Assembly (NCBI RefSeq): GCF_016714285.1
Contig: NZ_JADJNN010000021.1
Location: 1 to 64,000, forward strand
From: Nannocystis sp.
GTDB taxonomy: Bacteria > Myxococcota_A > Polyangia > Nannocystales > Nannocystaceae
Length of the DNA stretch: 64,000 nt
Direction of reading: 5' to 3'
Shown: piece by piece, positions 16,080 to 24,465 of the stretch
How positions within the stretch are numbered: position 1 is the first letter of the stretch
Layout of the letters: the number at the start of each line of letters is the position of its first letter
Notes under the pieces: generated by a model
Told to the model about the DNA's origin: nothing
The model's input: the letters and a program-made list of their open reading frames with translations, nothing else
The model's database searches: none
Program-made: the position numbers and the translations under genes

Positions 16080-18164
16080 TCAGGCGAGGAAGCCGGCGCT
16101 GCGGAGCTCGCTGCGCAGCTGCGGGTCGGCGAGGGTTGCGAGGAAGGCCTGGACGGCGGGGCGATCGCGGCGGCTGTCGGGGACGACGAAGTCGTACTGT
16201 TCCTCGCGGATCGGCGTGAAGGCGAGGCCCGCGGGGGCGGCCGCGCTGGCGATCGCCACGCCCCAGTCGGCGCGGCCCTGGGCGACGCAGGCGACCACGC
16301 CCGCGTGCGAGCGGGCCTCGTGGGTGTAGCCGGACGGGCGGAGCGGGCGGAGCGGGGCGAGCAGCTCGTCGATGACGACGCGGGTGCCGCTGCCGCGGTT
16401 GCGATTGACCATCTGCAGGTCGGCGGCGAGGATCGCGGGCGAGAGGGCGAGCGGGTCGCCGACGAGCACGCCGCGCAGGCGCGGGTCGTCCGGGCGGTGG
16501 ACCAGGCCCTGCATGCGGCCGTAGCCGGGGACGAGCGAGCATCCGCCTGGCACGAAGGCGTGGTTATAGCGGCCGGTGGCGGGGTCGAGGAGGTGGGTCG
16601 GGGCGAGGTCGCAGTGGCCGCGGGCGGCCGCCGCGAGGCCGCCCTGGCTGCCCTGGGCGATCAGCTGGACGCGCAGGCCGGCGGCGTGGAGGCGGTCGGC
16701 GAGCAGCTCGAGGCCGGTGCAGTGGCTGCCGACGATCAGGAGGTCGGGGGCGTGGCCGCCGGGGGCGCTGCGGATCACCGCGACTCGCTCGCCGGCGTCG
16801 AGGCGCTCCTGCTGGCGCGGGACGGCGATGAAGCCGTCGGCGCGGCAGAACGCGGTGACCGAGCCGGAGCCCTTGCCGATCGGGAGGGCGACCGGGAGGA
16901 TGGAGCTGTCCGTGGGGACATGTGCACGCAATTGCGGGAAGGACATGTCCGTTGGGACATGTGTTAACAATGTCGGGATGGACATGTCCGTGGGGACAGG
17001 TGATGGCAATGGCGGGGGCCCTGGATCGGCGGGGGCGAGCAGCTGGACCAGCACGTATTCGCGACGGCCGCGCTCGCTGTTCAGGTCGTGGGCGAGGCGG
17101 GCGGGCAGGGCCTCGGCGCGCTCCGGGGGCAGGCCGGCGAGGCAGCGCAGGAGCGGGGCGACGAACTCGTGGAAGGTGAAGAGGGCCGAGGTGGGGAAGC
17201 CCGGGAGCACGGCGATCGGGACGCGGCGCGGGCCGACGGCGGTGGCGGCCAGGCACAGCGGCTTGCCGGGCTTGAGGGCGACGCCGTGGACGCAGATCGC
17301 GGGCAGGCCGGGGGCGGGGCCGGGGAGCGCCGCGACGGCGGCGAAGCTGAGGTCGCCGGCGCCCTTGCTGGTGCCGCCCGAGAGCAGGATGAGGTCGCAG
17401 GCGTGGGTGTGGAGGGCCGCGTGGAGGGCCGCGCGCAGCTCGTCGTCGCGGTCGCGGGCGATGCCGAGGCGCAGCGGCAGGGCGCCGAGCTCGGCGCAGG
17501 CGTCGGCGAGCAGGGTCTGGTTGCAGTCGTGGACCTGCCCGGGCGCGAGCGGCTGGCCGGGGGCGGCGATCTCGTCGCCGGTGGACAGCACGCCGACGCG
17601 CGGGCGGCGGTGGACACAGGCCTCGGCGCGGCCGATCGCCGCGAGCACGCCGGTCTCGCGGGCGCCGAGGAGGATGCCCGGGCGCAGCACGACCTCGCCG
17701 CGGGTGATGTCGGAGCCGACGAAGGAGATCATGCCGCCCGGGTGCACAGGGCGGCGCACCAGCAGGACATCGTCGGCGACGTCGCAGTCCTCGACCATGA
17801 CGATCGCGTCGGCGCCGCGCGGGACGACCCCGCCGGTGGCGATGGCGACCGCCTCACCCGCCGCGAGGGTGAGGCCCGGGGCGACCCCGCAGGCCAGCAG
17901 CTCGGGGCGGAGCAGCAGGCGCCGCGGGGCGGCCTCGCTGGCGCCGTAGGTGTCGCTGGCCTGCACCGCGTAGCCGTCGACGTTGCTGCGGTCGAAGCCG
18001 GGGACGTCGCGCGGGGCGGCGACGGCCTCGGCGAGCACGCGGCCGCGCAGCTCGGCGAGCGCGACGGTCTCGCAGGCCAGCGGGGCCGGGCGGGCGGCGG
18101 CCCACCAGCGGGCGTGGGCCTCGTCGCCGTCGACGACCTGCAAGAACTGGCGCTGCTCGCTCAC
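16080..18164 (-). CDS. moeA: MoeA molybdotransferase fused to a periplasmic-binding-protein-like domain
   Basis: 694 residues, far longer than ordinary MoeA (about 400). Residues 1-440 are MoeA: VPGFDRSNVDGYAV, VLSTGDEIAAPGQPL, LLSGGTSKGAGD and VLPGFPTSALFTFHEF. MoeA inserts molybdate into adenylylated molybdopterin. Residues about 490-694 form a PBP-like domain (LLIVGSHCTGLELLADRL, RNRGSGTRVVIDELL, DWGVAIASAAAPAGLAF), a known fusion thought to sense or hold molybdate/tungstate or a related ligand. Between them, within MoeA domain IV, are three copies of a palindromic element read as HVPTDMS/VPTDSS. The start ATG overlaps the previous moeA stop by four bases (ATGA), implying coupled translation. 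Confidence 0.85.
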   Translation of the reverse strand: MSEQRQFLQVVDGDEAHARWWAAARPAPLACETVALAELRGRVLAEAVAAPRDVPGFDRSNVDGYAVQASDTYGASEAAPRRLLLRPELLACGVAPGLTLAAGEAVAIATGGVVPRGADAIVMVEDCDVADDVLLVRRPVHPGGMISFVGSDITRGEVVLRPGILLGARETGVLAAIGRAEACVHRRPRVGVLSTGDEIAAPGQPLAPGQVHDCNQTLLADACAELGALPLRLGIARDRDDELRAALHAALHTHACDLILLSGGTSKGAGDLSFAAVAALPGPAPGLPAICVHGVALKPGKPLCLAATAVGPRRVPIAVLPGFPTSALFTFHEFVAPLLRCLAGLPPERAEALPARLAHDLNSERGRREYVLVQLLAPADPGPPPLPSPVPTDMSIPTLLTHVPTDMSFPQLRAHVPTDSSILPVALPIGKGSGSVTAFCRADGFIAVPRQQERLDAGERVAVIRSAPGGHAPDLLIVGSHCTGLELLADRLHAAGLRVQLIAQGSQGGLAAAARGHCDLAPTHLLDPATGRYNHAFVPGGCSLVPGYGRMQGLVHRPDDPRLRGVLVGDPLALSPAILAADLQMVNRNRGSGTRVVIDELLAPLRPLRPSGYTHEARSHAGVVACVAQGRADWGVAIASAAAPAGLAFTPIREEQYDFVVPDSRRDRPAVQAFLATLADPQLRSELRSAGFLA
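16907..16998. repeat. Three palindromic elements with exact 39-bp period inside moeA-PBP
   Basis: TGTCCGTGGGGACA (16907), TGTCCGTTGGGACA (16946) and TGTCCGTGGGGACA (16985), each 14 bp and spaced 39 bp. On the coding strand they read VPTDMS/VPTDSS. They interrupt MoeA domain IV without breaking the frame. Confidence 0.9.
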
Positions 18165-19576
18165 GGTGCGGCTCCGCGGGGTGGGCTGTCCGCGAGGACA
18201 GGTGGTCTGTCCGTGGGGACAGGTGGGGTAGGTATGTCCGCGGGGACAGGTGGGCTGTCCGCGGGGACAGGTGGGCTGTCCGCGGGGACAGGTGGTCTGT
18301 CCTCAGGGACAGGTGGGCCGACATACGGTCCGTCGAAGAGGTGGACCAGGACGGGCTCGCCGGGGGCGGCGCCCTCGCTGTCGCTGGCGACGATCGTGAA
18401 GCCGTCGGCGAGCACCGTGGAGGACAGGTTGCTCGCGCCGGAGGTGGCGACGGGCACGACCTGGCCGGCCTCGACGCGGACGCGGACGAAGTCGCAGCGG
18501 CCGACCTTGCTGGTCAGCTTGCGCGCGAGCGGGAGGGTGACGCTGGCGTGGGGCAGGGCGAAGGGGCGCGGGCGGCCGGCGAGGGCGCGCAGCCAGGGGC
18601 CGAGCAGCAGCTCGTGGGCGCACAGGCAGGAGACCGGGTTGCCGGGCAGGAGGAACACGCGGCGGCCGTCGGAGAGGCGGCCGAGGCCGGTCGGGCTGGC
18701 GGGGCGGACGGCGACGCCGTGGACCTCGAGGGTGCCGACGCGGGCCAGCAGTGTGGGCATGAGGTCCTCGAGGCCGACGCTGGTGGCTCCGCTGACGACC
18801 AGGACGTCGGCTGGCCCGGAGGACAGGTCCGAAAAGCCAGCCGAGAGCGCGGCCTCACCGTCGCGGGCGCGGAGGGTGGGGAGCCACTCGGCGCCGTCGC
18901 GGGCGCACAGGCCGGCGAGCACGACCGAGTTGCTGTCGACGATCTGCCACGGGCCCGGGGCTGTGCCCGGGGCGACCAGCTCGTCGCCGGTGACGAGCAG
19001 CTGCACGCGCGGGCGCCGGACCACCGCGACGCTGGCGAGCCCGAGCGACGCCAGCACCCCGGCGTCTTGCGGTCGCAGCACGCGACCGGCGGGCAGCACG
19101 AGCTCGCCGCGCGCCAGGTCCTCGCCGACCTCCCCGAGGTGGCGGCGGGGTGCGACCGGGCCCAGCAGCTCGACCTGGTCGCCGCGCGTGCTGCGGGCGA
19201 GCTCGGCCTGGAGGACCGCGTCGGCCCCCGCGGGGACCGGCGCTCCGGTGGTGATGCGGACGGCCTGACCACTGGCGACCGTGCCCAACCACGGCCGCCC
19301 GGGCAGGCTGGTGCCGAGCAGCTCGAGCGCGATCGGGTTGTGTTCACTGGCCGCGAAGCTGTCCTCGCCGCGGATCGCGTAGCCATCGACGGCCGCGCGG
19401 ACGAAGCCGGGCACGTCGATCGGCGCGTACACGGGTGCGGCCAGGACGCGGCCGACGCAGGCCGTGACCGCCACCGCCTCCGGGGGCAACGCCGCCGCGT
19501 CGCCGCGCAGCAGGGCGACCACCTCGGTGAGCTCGACCCGGCTGCGAAAGCCCCGCATGCGCACATCGTCCGTCAC
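18161..19576 (-). CDS. moeA: MoeA-like molybdopterin molybdotransferase with repeat tail
   Basis: 471 residues. MoeA motifs: VPGFVRAAVDGYAIRGED, VRITTGAPVPAGADAV, LLVTGDELVAPG, VVSGATSVGLED and LLPGNPVSCLCAHELL. The third has Ala where most MoeA proteins have the second Gly of SGGTSVG, worth checking for activity. Two moeA-type genes in tandem are often found where one supports a particular molybdo- or tungsto-enzyme. The last 40 or so residues are a tandem of PPVPADS-type heptads coded by a 21-bp minisatellite and are probably unstructured. It lies about 180 bp downstream of the NuoE-NuoF fusion gene, in the same direction. Confidence 0.82.
   Translation of the reverse strand: MTDDVRMRGFRSRVELTEVVALLRGDAAALPPEAVAVTACVGRVLAAPVYAPIDVPGFVRAAVDGYAIRGEDSFAASEHNPIALELLGTSLPGRPWLGTVASGQAVRITTGAPVPAGADAVLQAELARSTRGDQVELLGPVAPRRHLGEVGEDLARGELVLPAGRVLRPQDAGVLASLGLASVAVVRRPRVQLLVTGDELVAPGTAPGPWQIVDSNSVVLAGLCARDGAEWLPTLRARDGEAALSAGFSDLSSGPADVLVVSGATSVGLEDLMPTLLARVGTLEVHGVAVRPASPTGLGRLSDGRRVFLLPGNPVSCLCAHELLLGPWLRALAGRPRPFALPHASVTLPLARKLTSKVGRCDFVRVRVEAGQVVPVATSGASNLSSTVLADGFTIVASDSEGAAPGEPVLVHLFDGPYVGPPVPEDRPPVPADSPPVPADSPPVPADIPTPPVPTDRPPVLADSPPRGAAP
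18187..18311. repeat. 21-bp minisatellite of six palindromic elements in moeA tail
   Basis: 14-bp elements begin at 18187, 18208, 18235, 18256, 18277 and 18298; spacings are 21, 27, 21, 21 and 21 bp. The consensus on the plus strand is TGTCCGCGGGGACA followed by GGTGGNC. Every spacing is a multiple of three and the array is read in frame as repeated P-P-V-P-A-D-S heptads at the C-terminus. Confidence 0.92.
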
Positions 19577-19651
19577 GCGGAAGCCCCTCCCGGAGGTCCC
19601 ACGGGACCGACCGCGCGGACACCCAAGGCTCTAGCACGGGGGGCTGATGCG

Positions 19652-19723
19652 AGCCTGTCCCGGGGGACAGACTGATGAGATATCATGAGCCTGTCCCGGG
19701 GGACAGACTGCCCAGATATCCTC
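19652..19723. repeat. Two 36-bp direct repeats with palindromic cores, intergenic
   Basis: GAGCCTGTCCCGGGGGACAG begins at 19652 and again at 19688; each copy continues ACTG, then three variable bases, then AGATATC. The palindromic cores are at 19656-19669 and 19692-19705. The pair lies between the nuoEF-like gene (stop at 19754) and the moeA start (19576), where an RNA hairpin or operator might act. Confidence 0.85.
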
Positions 19724-19753
19724 GCCCCGCGCTCCTCGCCGCACGCGACCATG

Positions 19754-21406
19754 TCACGCCCGGTCGCGCAAGCTCGGCCGACGCGGCGGGTGCGCGGCGA
19801 GGGCGGCGGGGAAGTGATCGAGCACCGAGATCGCCGGCGTCAGCGCGACCTGGCCGAGCCCGCAGATGCTCGTCTGGGCCATCGTCTGGTCGAGCGCCCG
19901 CAGCAGCTCGGGCACGTTGGGCCCGGCGTCGCCAGCGAGCACCTGCTCGAGCAGCAGGACCGCCTTCTGCGAGCCGACGCGGCAGGGCACGCACTTGCCG
20001 CACGACTCGTTGCGAAAGAAGCGGGTCAGGCTGAGCCCGAGCGCGAGCAGGTCGCGGCCCTCGGCGACGATGACGACCGCGCCGGAGCCGAGCGTGGAGC
20101 CGGCGCGGCGCATCGCCTCGAAGTCGAGCGGCGTGTCGACGGCCGCGGGCGGGAGGAAGGCCGAGGACGCGCCGCCGGGCAGGATCGCCGCGATCGGGCG
20201 CCCGTCGACGACGCCGCCGGCGAGGGCGACCAGCTCGGCGACGGTCGTGCCGGTCGCGACCTCGAACACGCCGGGCCTTGCCACGTCGCCGGAGATCGAG
20301 ATGAACTTGAGGCCGCCGCAGCCGCGCAGGCCCTGGGCCTTCCACCACGCGCTGCCGTCGGGGCGGGCCAGGATCGCGGTCGCGGCGGCGAGGGTCTCGA
20401 CGTTGTTGATGAGGGTGGGGCGGCCGAACAGGCCGACGACGCCGGGGAAGGGCGGCTTGTTGCGCGGCTCGCCGCGGCGGTCCTCGAGCGCCTCGAGCAG
20501 CGCCGTCTCCTCGCCCATGATGTAACCGCCGGGGGAGACGAAGATCTCGAGCTCGACGCCGAGCTCGCGGGCGACCGCCGCGGCGACCGTCTGCTCGGCG
20601 GCCATGGCCCTGCGCTCGAGCTCGTACTCGTGGCGGATGTAGAGGATCGCCCGGGTCGCGCCGACGACGAGGGCGCCGAGCAGCATGCCCTCCCATACGA
20701 GGTGGGGCAGGGCGGCGAGGAGCTCGCGATCCTTGAAGGTGCCGGGCTCGCTCTCGTCGGCGTTGCAGACGACGAACTTCTCGTCCGCGACGGTGGCGCG
20801 GACCGTGCTCCACTTGATCGCGGTCGGGAAGCCGGCGCCGCCCATGCCGCGCAGACCCGCGGCGCGCAGCTCGGCGATCGCGTGCTCGGCCGCCGCGGCG
20901 TCGCCGGCCCCGATGGCCCCGATGGCCCGGGCGGCGGCGTAGCGATCGCCGGGGCTGGCGTAGGGATCGATGCGGTATGGCTTTCGGGACATGTCCGCGG
21001 GGTCAGCTGCGGTGTGCGCGTGCGCGAGGCAGGCGCGCAGCTCGGCCGGGGTGGTGACCGGGTCGTGGTGGACCAGCGCCGCCGGGGCGCGGTCGCAGCG
21101 GCCGAGGCACGAGACCTCCGCGACCTCGACGCGCTCGCCGGTGGCGGCCTCGTGGGCCCGGGCCGCGGCGCGCAGGGCCTCGGCGCCGCCGGCCATCGTG
21201 CAGCTGAGGTCGCGGCACAGCTCGACGCGGTGGGCCGGCGGGGGCTCGCGGCGGAAGTGGGGATAGAAGGACGCGACGCCCTCGACGCGGTGCAGGGGGA
21301 CGCCGAGTCGGTGGGCGAGCTCGGTGAGGGAGTCTTGTGAGAGCCAGCCCAGTTCCGCCTGGAGGGCGGTGAGCTGCGAGAGGATGCTCGGCGGCCGGTA
21401 GCGCAC
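19754..21406 (-). CDS. NuoE-NuoF fusion (NADH-binding diaphorase subunit, FdsB/HoxF-like)
   Basis: 550 residues from GTG 21406, which begins the NuoE-like homology; no ATG fits. Residues 1-140: thioredoxin-like 2Fe-2S domain with Cys64/Cys69 (ELCRDLSC) and Cys100/Cys104 (SCLGRC). Residues about 155-550: NuoF with GLRGMGGAGFPTAIKW and ESEPGTFKDRELL (NADH/FMN site), GGYIMGEETALLEALE, and 4Fe-4S ligands ESCGKCVPCRVG plus SICGLG. Such fusions are the FMN/NADH module of soluble formate dehydrogenases and bidirectional hydrogenases. With two moeA genes and mobA just downstream, a formate dehydrogenase is likelier, but no catalytic subunit lies in the window. A degenerate palindromic element sits at the domain junction (20992-21005). 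Confidence 0.85.
   Translation of the reverse strand: MRYRPPSILSQLTALQAELGWLSQDSLTELAHRLGVPLHRVEGVASFYPHFRREPPPAHRVELCRDLSCTMAGGAEALRAAARAHEAATGERVEVAEVSCLGRCDRAPAALVHHDPVTTPAELRACLAHAHTAADPADMSRKPYRIDPYASPGDRYAAARAIGAIGAGDAAAAEHAIAELRAAGLRGMGGAGFPTAIKWSTVRATVADEKFVVCNADESEPGTFKDRELLAALPHLVWEGMLLGALVVGATRAILYIRHEYELERRAMAAEQTVAAAVARELGVELEIFVSPGGYIMGEETALLEALEDRRGEPRNKPPFPGVVGLFGRPTLINNVETLAAATAILARPDGSAWWKAQGLRGCGGLKFISISGDVARPGVFEVATGTTVAELVALAGGVVDGRPIAAILPGGASSAFLPPAAVDTPLDFEAMRRAGSTLGSGAVVIVAEGRDLLALGLSLTRFFRNESCGKCVPCRVGSQKAVLLLEQVLAGDAGPNVPELLRALDQTMAQTSICGLGQVALTPAISVLDHFPAALAAHPPRRPSLRDRA
20992..21005. repeat. Degenerate palindromic element at the NuoE/NuoF junction
   Basis: TGTCCGCGGGGTCA, one base off the TGTCC-N4-GGACA consensus. 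It is read as DPADMS and falls exactly between the two domains of the fusion protein. The ATG it contributes (followed by SRKPYR) could once have been the start of a separate NuoF. Confidence 0.55.
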
Positions 21407-21613
21407 GGGGCGACCATAACACAGGCCGGGAGCGGCGCCGGAGCGGGAGAGAAGTGGTGCTGTGGACGGGCGTGAAAAAAACTCGATCCCTCGCGGCGGG
21501 TTGCGACACCTCAGGGCGAACCCCGAGACGCGCGCCGATCGGCGGGCCGGCTGTCGCCGGTCCCGGTCCGAGCGGCGGCGCGGCGGGCCGACTTTTGTCC
21601 GGAGTAACCAGTC

Positions 21614-22882
21614 ATGTCCCGCAAATTCCATACGTCCTCCCTCTCGCTCGCGGCCGTCCTCGGCGGCGCTCTGGCCCTCACCCCCGGCTGCGAGGCCACC
21701 GAGGTCTGCGGCCTCGAGTGCCCCGCGGAGGGGCTGCTCGACGGCAACGCGTCGATCTCGGGCCTGGCCAGCGTCGACGCGTTCTTCGCGGCGGTGGTCG
21801 GCTTCAACAAGGCCGCGCTGGCGGTCGAGGCCGGGGTCGAGGCCGAGCTGCGGGGCATCGCCGTGTCGCTCGAGCTCGACGCGGGCGCCACCGCGGCGGA
21901 CATCCGCGCGGCGCTCGAGCTCAAGCTGGAGGCGACGGTCTCTGGCGGGCTCAAGATCTCGTACGCGGCGCCGCGTTGCACGGTCGACGCGAAGGTGGCG
22001 GTCGACGCGACGGCGAAGTGCGACGCGGAGCTCGAGCCGGGTGAGCTCAAGGTCGAGTGCAAGGGCACCTGCACCGTCGACGCGAGCGCCGGGGCCAGCT
22101 GCGACGCGAGCGCGAAGGTCGTCTGCAAGGGCACCGCGCCGCAGCTCGAGTGCAGCGGCAGCTGCACCGGCACCTGCGAGCTGACCGGCGACCTGCAATG
22201 CAATGGCAGCTGCAACGGCGAGTGCGACGGCACCTGCACGGTGACCGGCGCCAACGGGCAGTGCGCGGGCGAGTGCATGGGCGCGTGCAAGGGCAGCTGC
22301 GAGCTGCGGGCGGGCGCGAGCTGCACGGGCAAGTGCCAGGGCAGCTGCGAGTACGAGGCGCCAGCGGGCGAGTGCGAGGCCGGTGCCGAGCTGCGCTGTG
22401 AGGCGGCCGCGGAGGCCAGCGCGAGCTGCGACGGCAGCTGCGACGGCGAGGTGGTGCCGCCGAAGGCGCGGGCCGAGTGCGAGGCGAGCGTGGAGGCGGA
22501 GGCGAAGCTGCAGGCCGAGTGCACGCCGCCGAGCCTGGAGATCGGCTGGCAGTTCAAGGACACGGTCAGCGTGGAGGAGAAGGCGGCCTTCAAGGCCTGG
22601 GTCGAGGGCTTTCGCGGGCGCTACGCGGGGCTGCTCGCCGCGTCCGCGCGGGCCGAGCTGGTGCTGTCGGCGGGCGCAGGGCTGGGCGAGGCGGCGGGCC
22701 AGCTGGCGGGCAGCCTGCCCGGCGAATTCGCCGACGACTTCAGCGTGCGGGCCACCGTCGGCATCGGCTGCGCGGTGTCCGAGCTGAACGCGGTGGGCCA
22801 GGTGCTCGCGGGCGGGACGACGGCGCTCGGCGGCAGCGTGAAGGCGGTCGCCGAGGTGAGCGCGGCGATCGCCGGCGGCTGA
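21614..22882 (+). CDS. Cysteine-rich repeat surface protein
   Basis: 422 residues, with GGAG ahead of ATG 21614. An export signal (LAAVLGGALALTPGCEATEV) has a possible lipobox around TPGC. Residues about 115-290 are a Cys ladder of C-x-G-x-C units (CSGSCTGTCELTG, CNGSCNGECDGTC, CAGECMGACKGSC, CTGKCQGSCEYEA) with more than 25 Cys, then an Ala/Glu-rich helical C-terminus. The ladder could be a disulfide-knotted stalk or bind metal. Flanking regions are helical and Ala-rich. An open frame on the opposite strand is a shadow of the repeat. Similar proteins occur in myxobacteria without a known role. Confidence 0.72.
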   Translation: MSRKFHTSSLSLAAVLGGALALTPGCEATEVCGLECPAEGLLDGNASISGLASVDAFFAAVVGFNKAALAVEAGVEAELRGIAVSLELDAGATAADIRAALELKLEATVSGGLKISYAAPRCTVDAKVAVDATAKCDAELEPGELKVECKGTCTVDASAGASCDASAKVVCKGTAPQLECSGSCTGTCELTGDLQCNGSCNGECDGTCTVTGANGQCAGECMGACKGSCELRAGASCTGKCQGSCEYEAPAGECEAGAELRCEAAAEASASCDGSCDGEVVPPKARAECEASVEAEAKLQAECTPPSLEIGWQFKDTVSVEEKAAFKAWVEGFRGRYAGLLAASARAELVLSAGAGLGEAAGQLAGSLPGEFADDFSVRATVGIGCAVSELNAVGQVLAGGTTALGGSVKAVAEVSAAIAGG

Positions 22883-22934
22883 GCGTCTTGGTGGCGGGGC
22901 GCGGGCGTGCCATCCTGGCGACGCCCGTGCCCGC

Positions 22935-23564
22935 ATGAGCTCCGACGATACACCCGAGGTCCCTGCTGCTGGCGCTGGCCCGCGCGCCGAGGCGCTGGCC
23001 CGAAACCCGCAGGACCTGGCGCTGCTCGCCGCGTGGCAGGCCGGCGACGCGCGAGCTGGTGACGCGCTGGCGCGGCACTACGGGCCGCATGTGCGGCGAT
23101 TCTTCGCCGACAAGGTGCGTGACTTCGAGGTCGACGACCTCGTGCAGCAGACCTGGGAGGCGATGGTGCAGGCGCGCGACCGCCTGGGCGGCGGGCCGGA
23201 CGGCATCGCCAGCTTCCGGGCGTATCTCTACGGTGCGGCGCGGCTGGTGCTCTTCGGTCACTTCCGGAGGTTGCGCAAGGCCCAGCAATTCGACCCGGGG
23301 GTCTCCTCGCTCGAGGATCTGGCGCCCTCGCCGAGTGCGCAGATATCGGCGTACGCGAAGCTCGAGCGCCTGGCCGCGGCGCTGCGCAAATTGCCGCTCG
23401 ATCAGCAGATCTTGCTCGAGCTGCGATATGCCCACGAGATGACGAGCGCCGAGATCGCGACGGCGCACGGGATCCCCCAGGGCACGGCGAAGAGCCGGCT
23501 GCGGGTCGCCCGGCAGCGGCTCGACGCGCAGCTGCTGCGCATGGGCCTGGCGCCGGCGGGGTGA
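22935..23564 (+). CDS. ECF-type RNA polymerase sigma factor
   Basis: 209 residues. Region 2: HYGPHVRRFFADKVRDFEVDD followed by LVQQTWEAMVQ. Region 4 helix-turn-helix: LPLDQQILLELRYAHEMTSA, then IATAHGIPQGTAKSRLRVAR, the standard ECF DNA-binding pair. A roughly 25-residue extra N-terminus is low-complexity. Sigma factors of this kind direct RNA polymerase to alternative promoters. No anti-sigma factor gene follows, so control may be by synthesis or by a distant kinase. The gene is 52 bp downstream of the Cys-rich protein gene, and the pair may be co-transcribed. Confidence 0.85.
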   Translation: MSSDDTPEVPAAGAGPRAEALARNPQDLALLAAWQAGDARAGDALARHYGPHVRRFFADKVRDFEVDDLVQQTWEAMVQARDRLGGGPDGIASFRAYLYGAARLVLFGHFRRLRKAQQFDPGVSSLEDLAPSPSAQISAYAKLERLAAALRKLPLDQQILLELRYAHEMTSAEIATAHGIPQGTAKSRLRVARQRLDAQLLRMGLAPAG

Positions 23565-23670
23565 GCAGTTCGGGGGCAATCGCCGCTTTTTCACAGGCGC
23601 CGTGGGGTCGCCGCGTTGGGTGCCGCCTCCTCTTGACATACCGCGCGACTTCGCGCACCGTGGGACGGTC

Positions 23671-24135
23671 ATGCGAATCACCGTCGACGCCCCGCGGCCC
23701 GTCTGGGATGACTTTGAATTTGCGCTCGACTGCGCCGACCGGGAGCTCCGGTCCTACTACGATACGGCGACCGGTGAAGTCTGTGTGACCGGGCCCTTCG
23801 AGGACGACCCCGGCGAGCGCGAGCGCATCGACGCCGACCCCGCGCGCTACCTCGAGATCGGGCACCTCGACGGGCGCACGGAGCATGAGTGGATGGCGCG
23901 CTTCAGCCAGGGCGTCGACGATGAGAAGCTGCGGGCGCGGCTCGAGCGGGCATTAAGCGGGCCGAAGCCGTTTCGTCGCTTCAAGGACACGTTGCTGGCG
24001 GAGCCCGGCGCGCGCGAGCGATGGTTCGCCTTTCGCGACGGCCTGGTGAAGCAGTGGATCGAGCAGTGGTTCGAGGCGCGTGACCTCGCGGTCGGGGCCC
24101 CGCCGGCGTGGTGGGCGACGAAGCAGACCGACTGA
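23671..24135 (+). CDS. UPF0158 family protein
   Basis: 154 residues from ATG 23671; an upstream in-frame start at 23602 would add an unlikely tail. The N-terminal half is acidic (DFEFALDCADRELRSYYD, DDPGERERIDADP). The C-terminal half has the family block RFKDTLLAEPGARERWFAFR. UPF0158 proteins are widespread cytoplasmic proteins of unknown function. The gene is about 100 bp from the sigma factor gene. Confidence 0.72.
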   Translation: MRITVDAPRPVWDDFEFALDCADRELRSYYDTATGEVCVTGPFEDDPGERERIDADPARYLEIGHLDGRTEHEWMARFSQGVDDEKLRARLERALSGPKPFRRFKDTLLAEPGARERWFAFRDGLVKQWIEQWFEARDLAVGAPPAWWATKQTD

Positions 24136-24465
24136 CAGCGCCCCCGGGCGGTGGTCGACGCCTGGAAGCCCTGGATGCGTCCGGGACTTCCGGGGCCCGA
24201 GCAACGCTCGCCGTGACGCCGTCCGCGGAGGTCCCGGCGCTTCGCCGCGGGCTCGAGTCGGCGCCCGACCGCAGGAGCGGGGCCGCGAATGTTGGCTGCT
24301 CACGCGCGTATCCATGAACGGTGAGCGCGATATCGTCAGCCGGAGCGGATCGACGCCGCGAACAAGGTGCGTCGGGCGGAGATCCAAAGCACCCCGTTGC
24401 CGAGTAGCATGGCTCGGCATGACGACGGCCGCGATTTTTGCGGCCTGACCTTACTGGGAGACGCG
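24136..24465. other. Intergenic stretch with a small inverted repeat
   Basis: About 330 bp with no convincing gene on either strand. Near 24428-24446 there is a 6-bp perfect inverted repeat (GGCCGC/GCGGCC) around a T-rich loop, shortly before the GGGAG ribosome-binding site of the next gene. It could be a promoter-proximal hairpin; evidence is slight. Confidence 0.4.

Noticed and set aside
18187..18311. CRISPR or terminator cluster
   Set aside because: The 21-bp period is too short for spacers, the array is in frame in a gene, and no T-run follows the palindromes.
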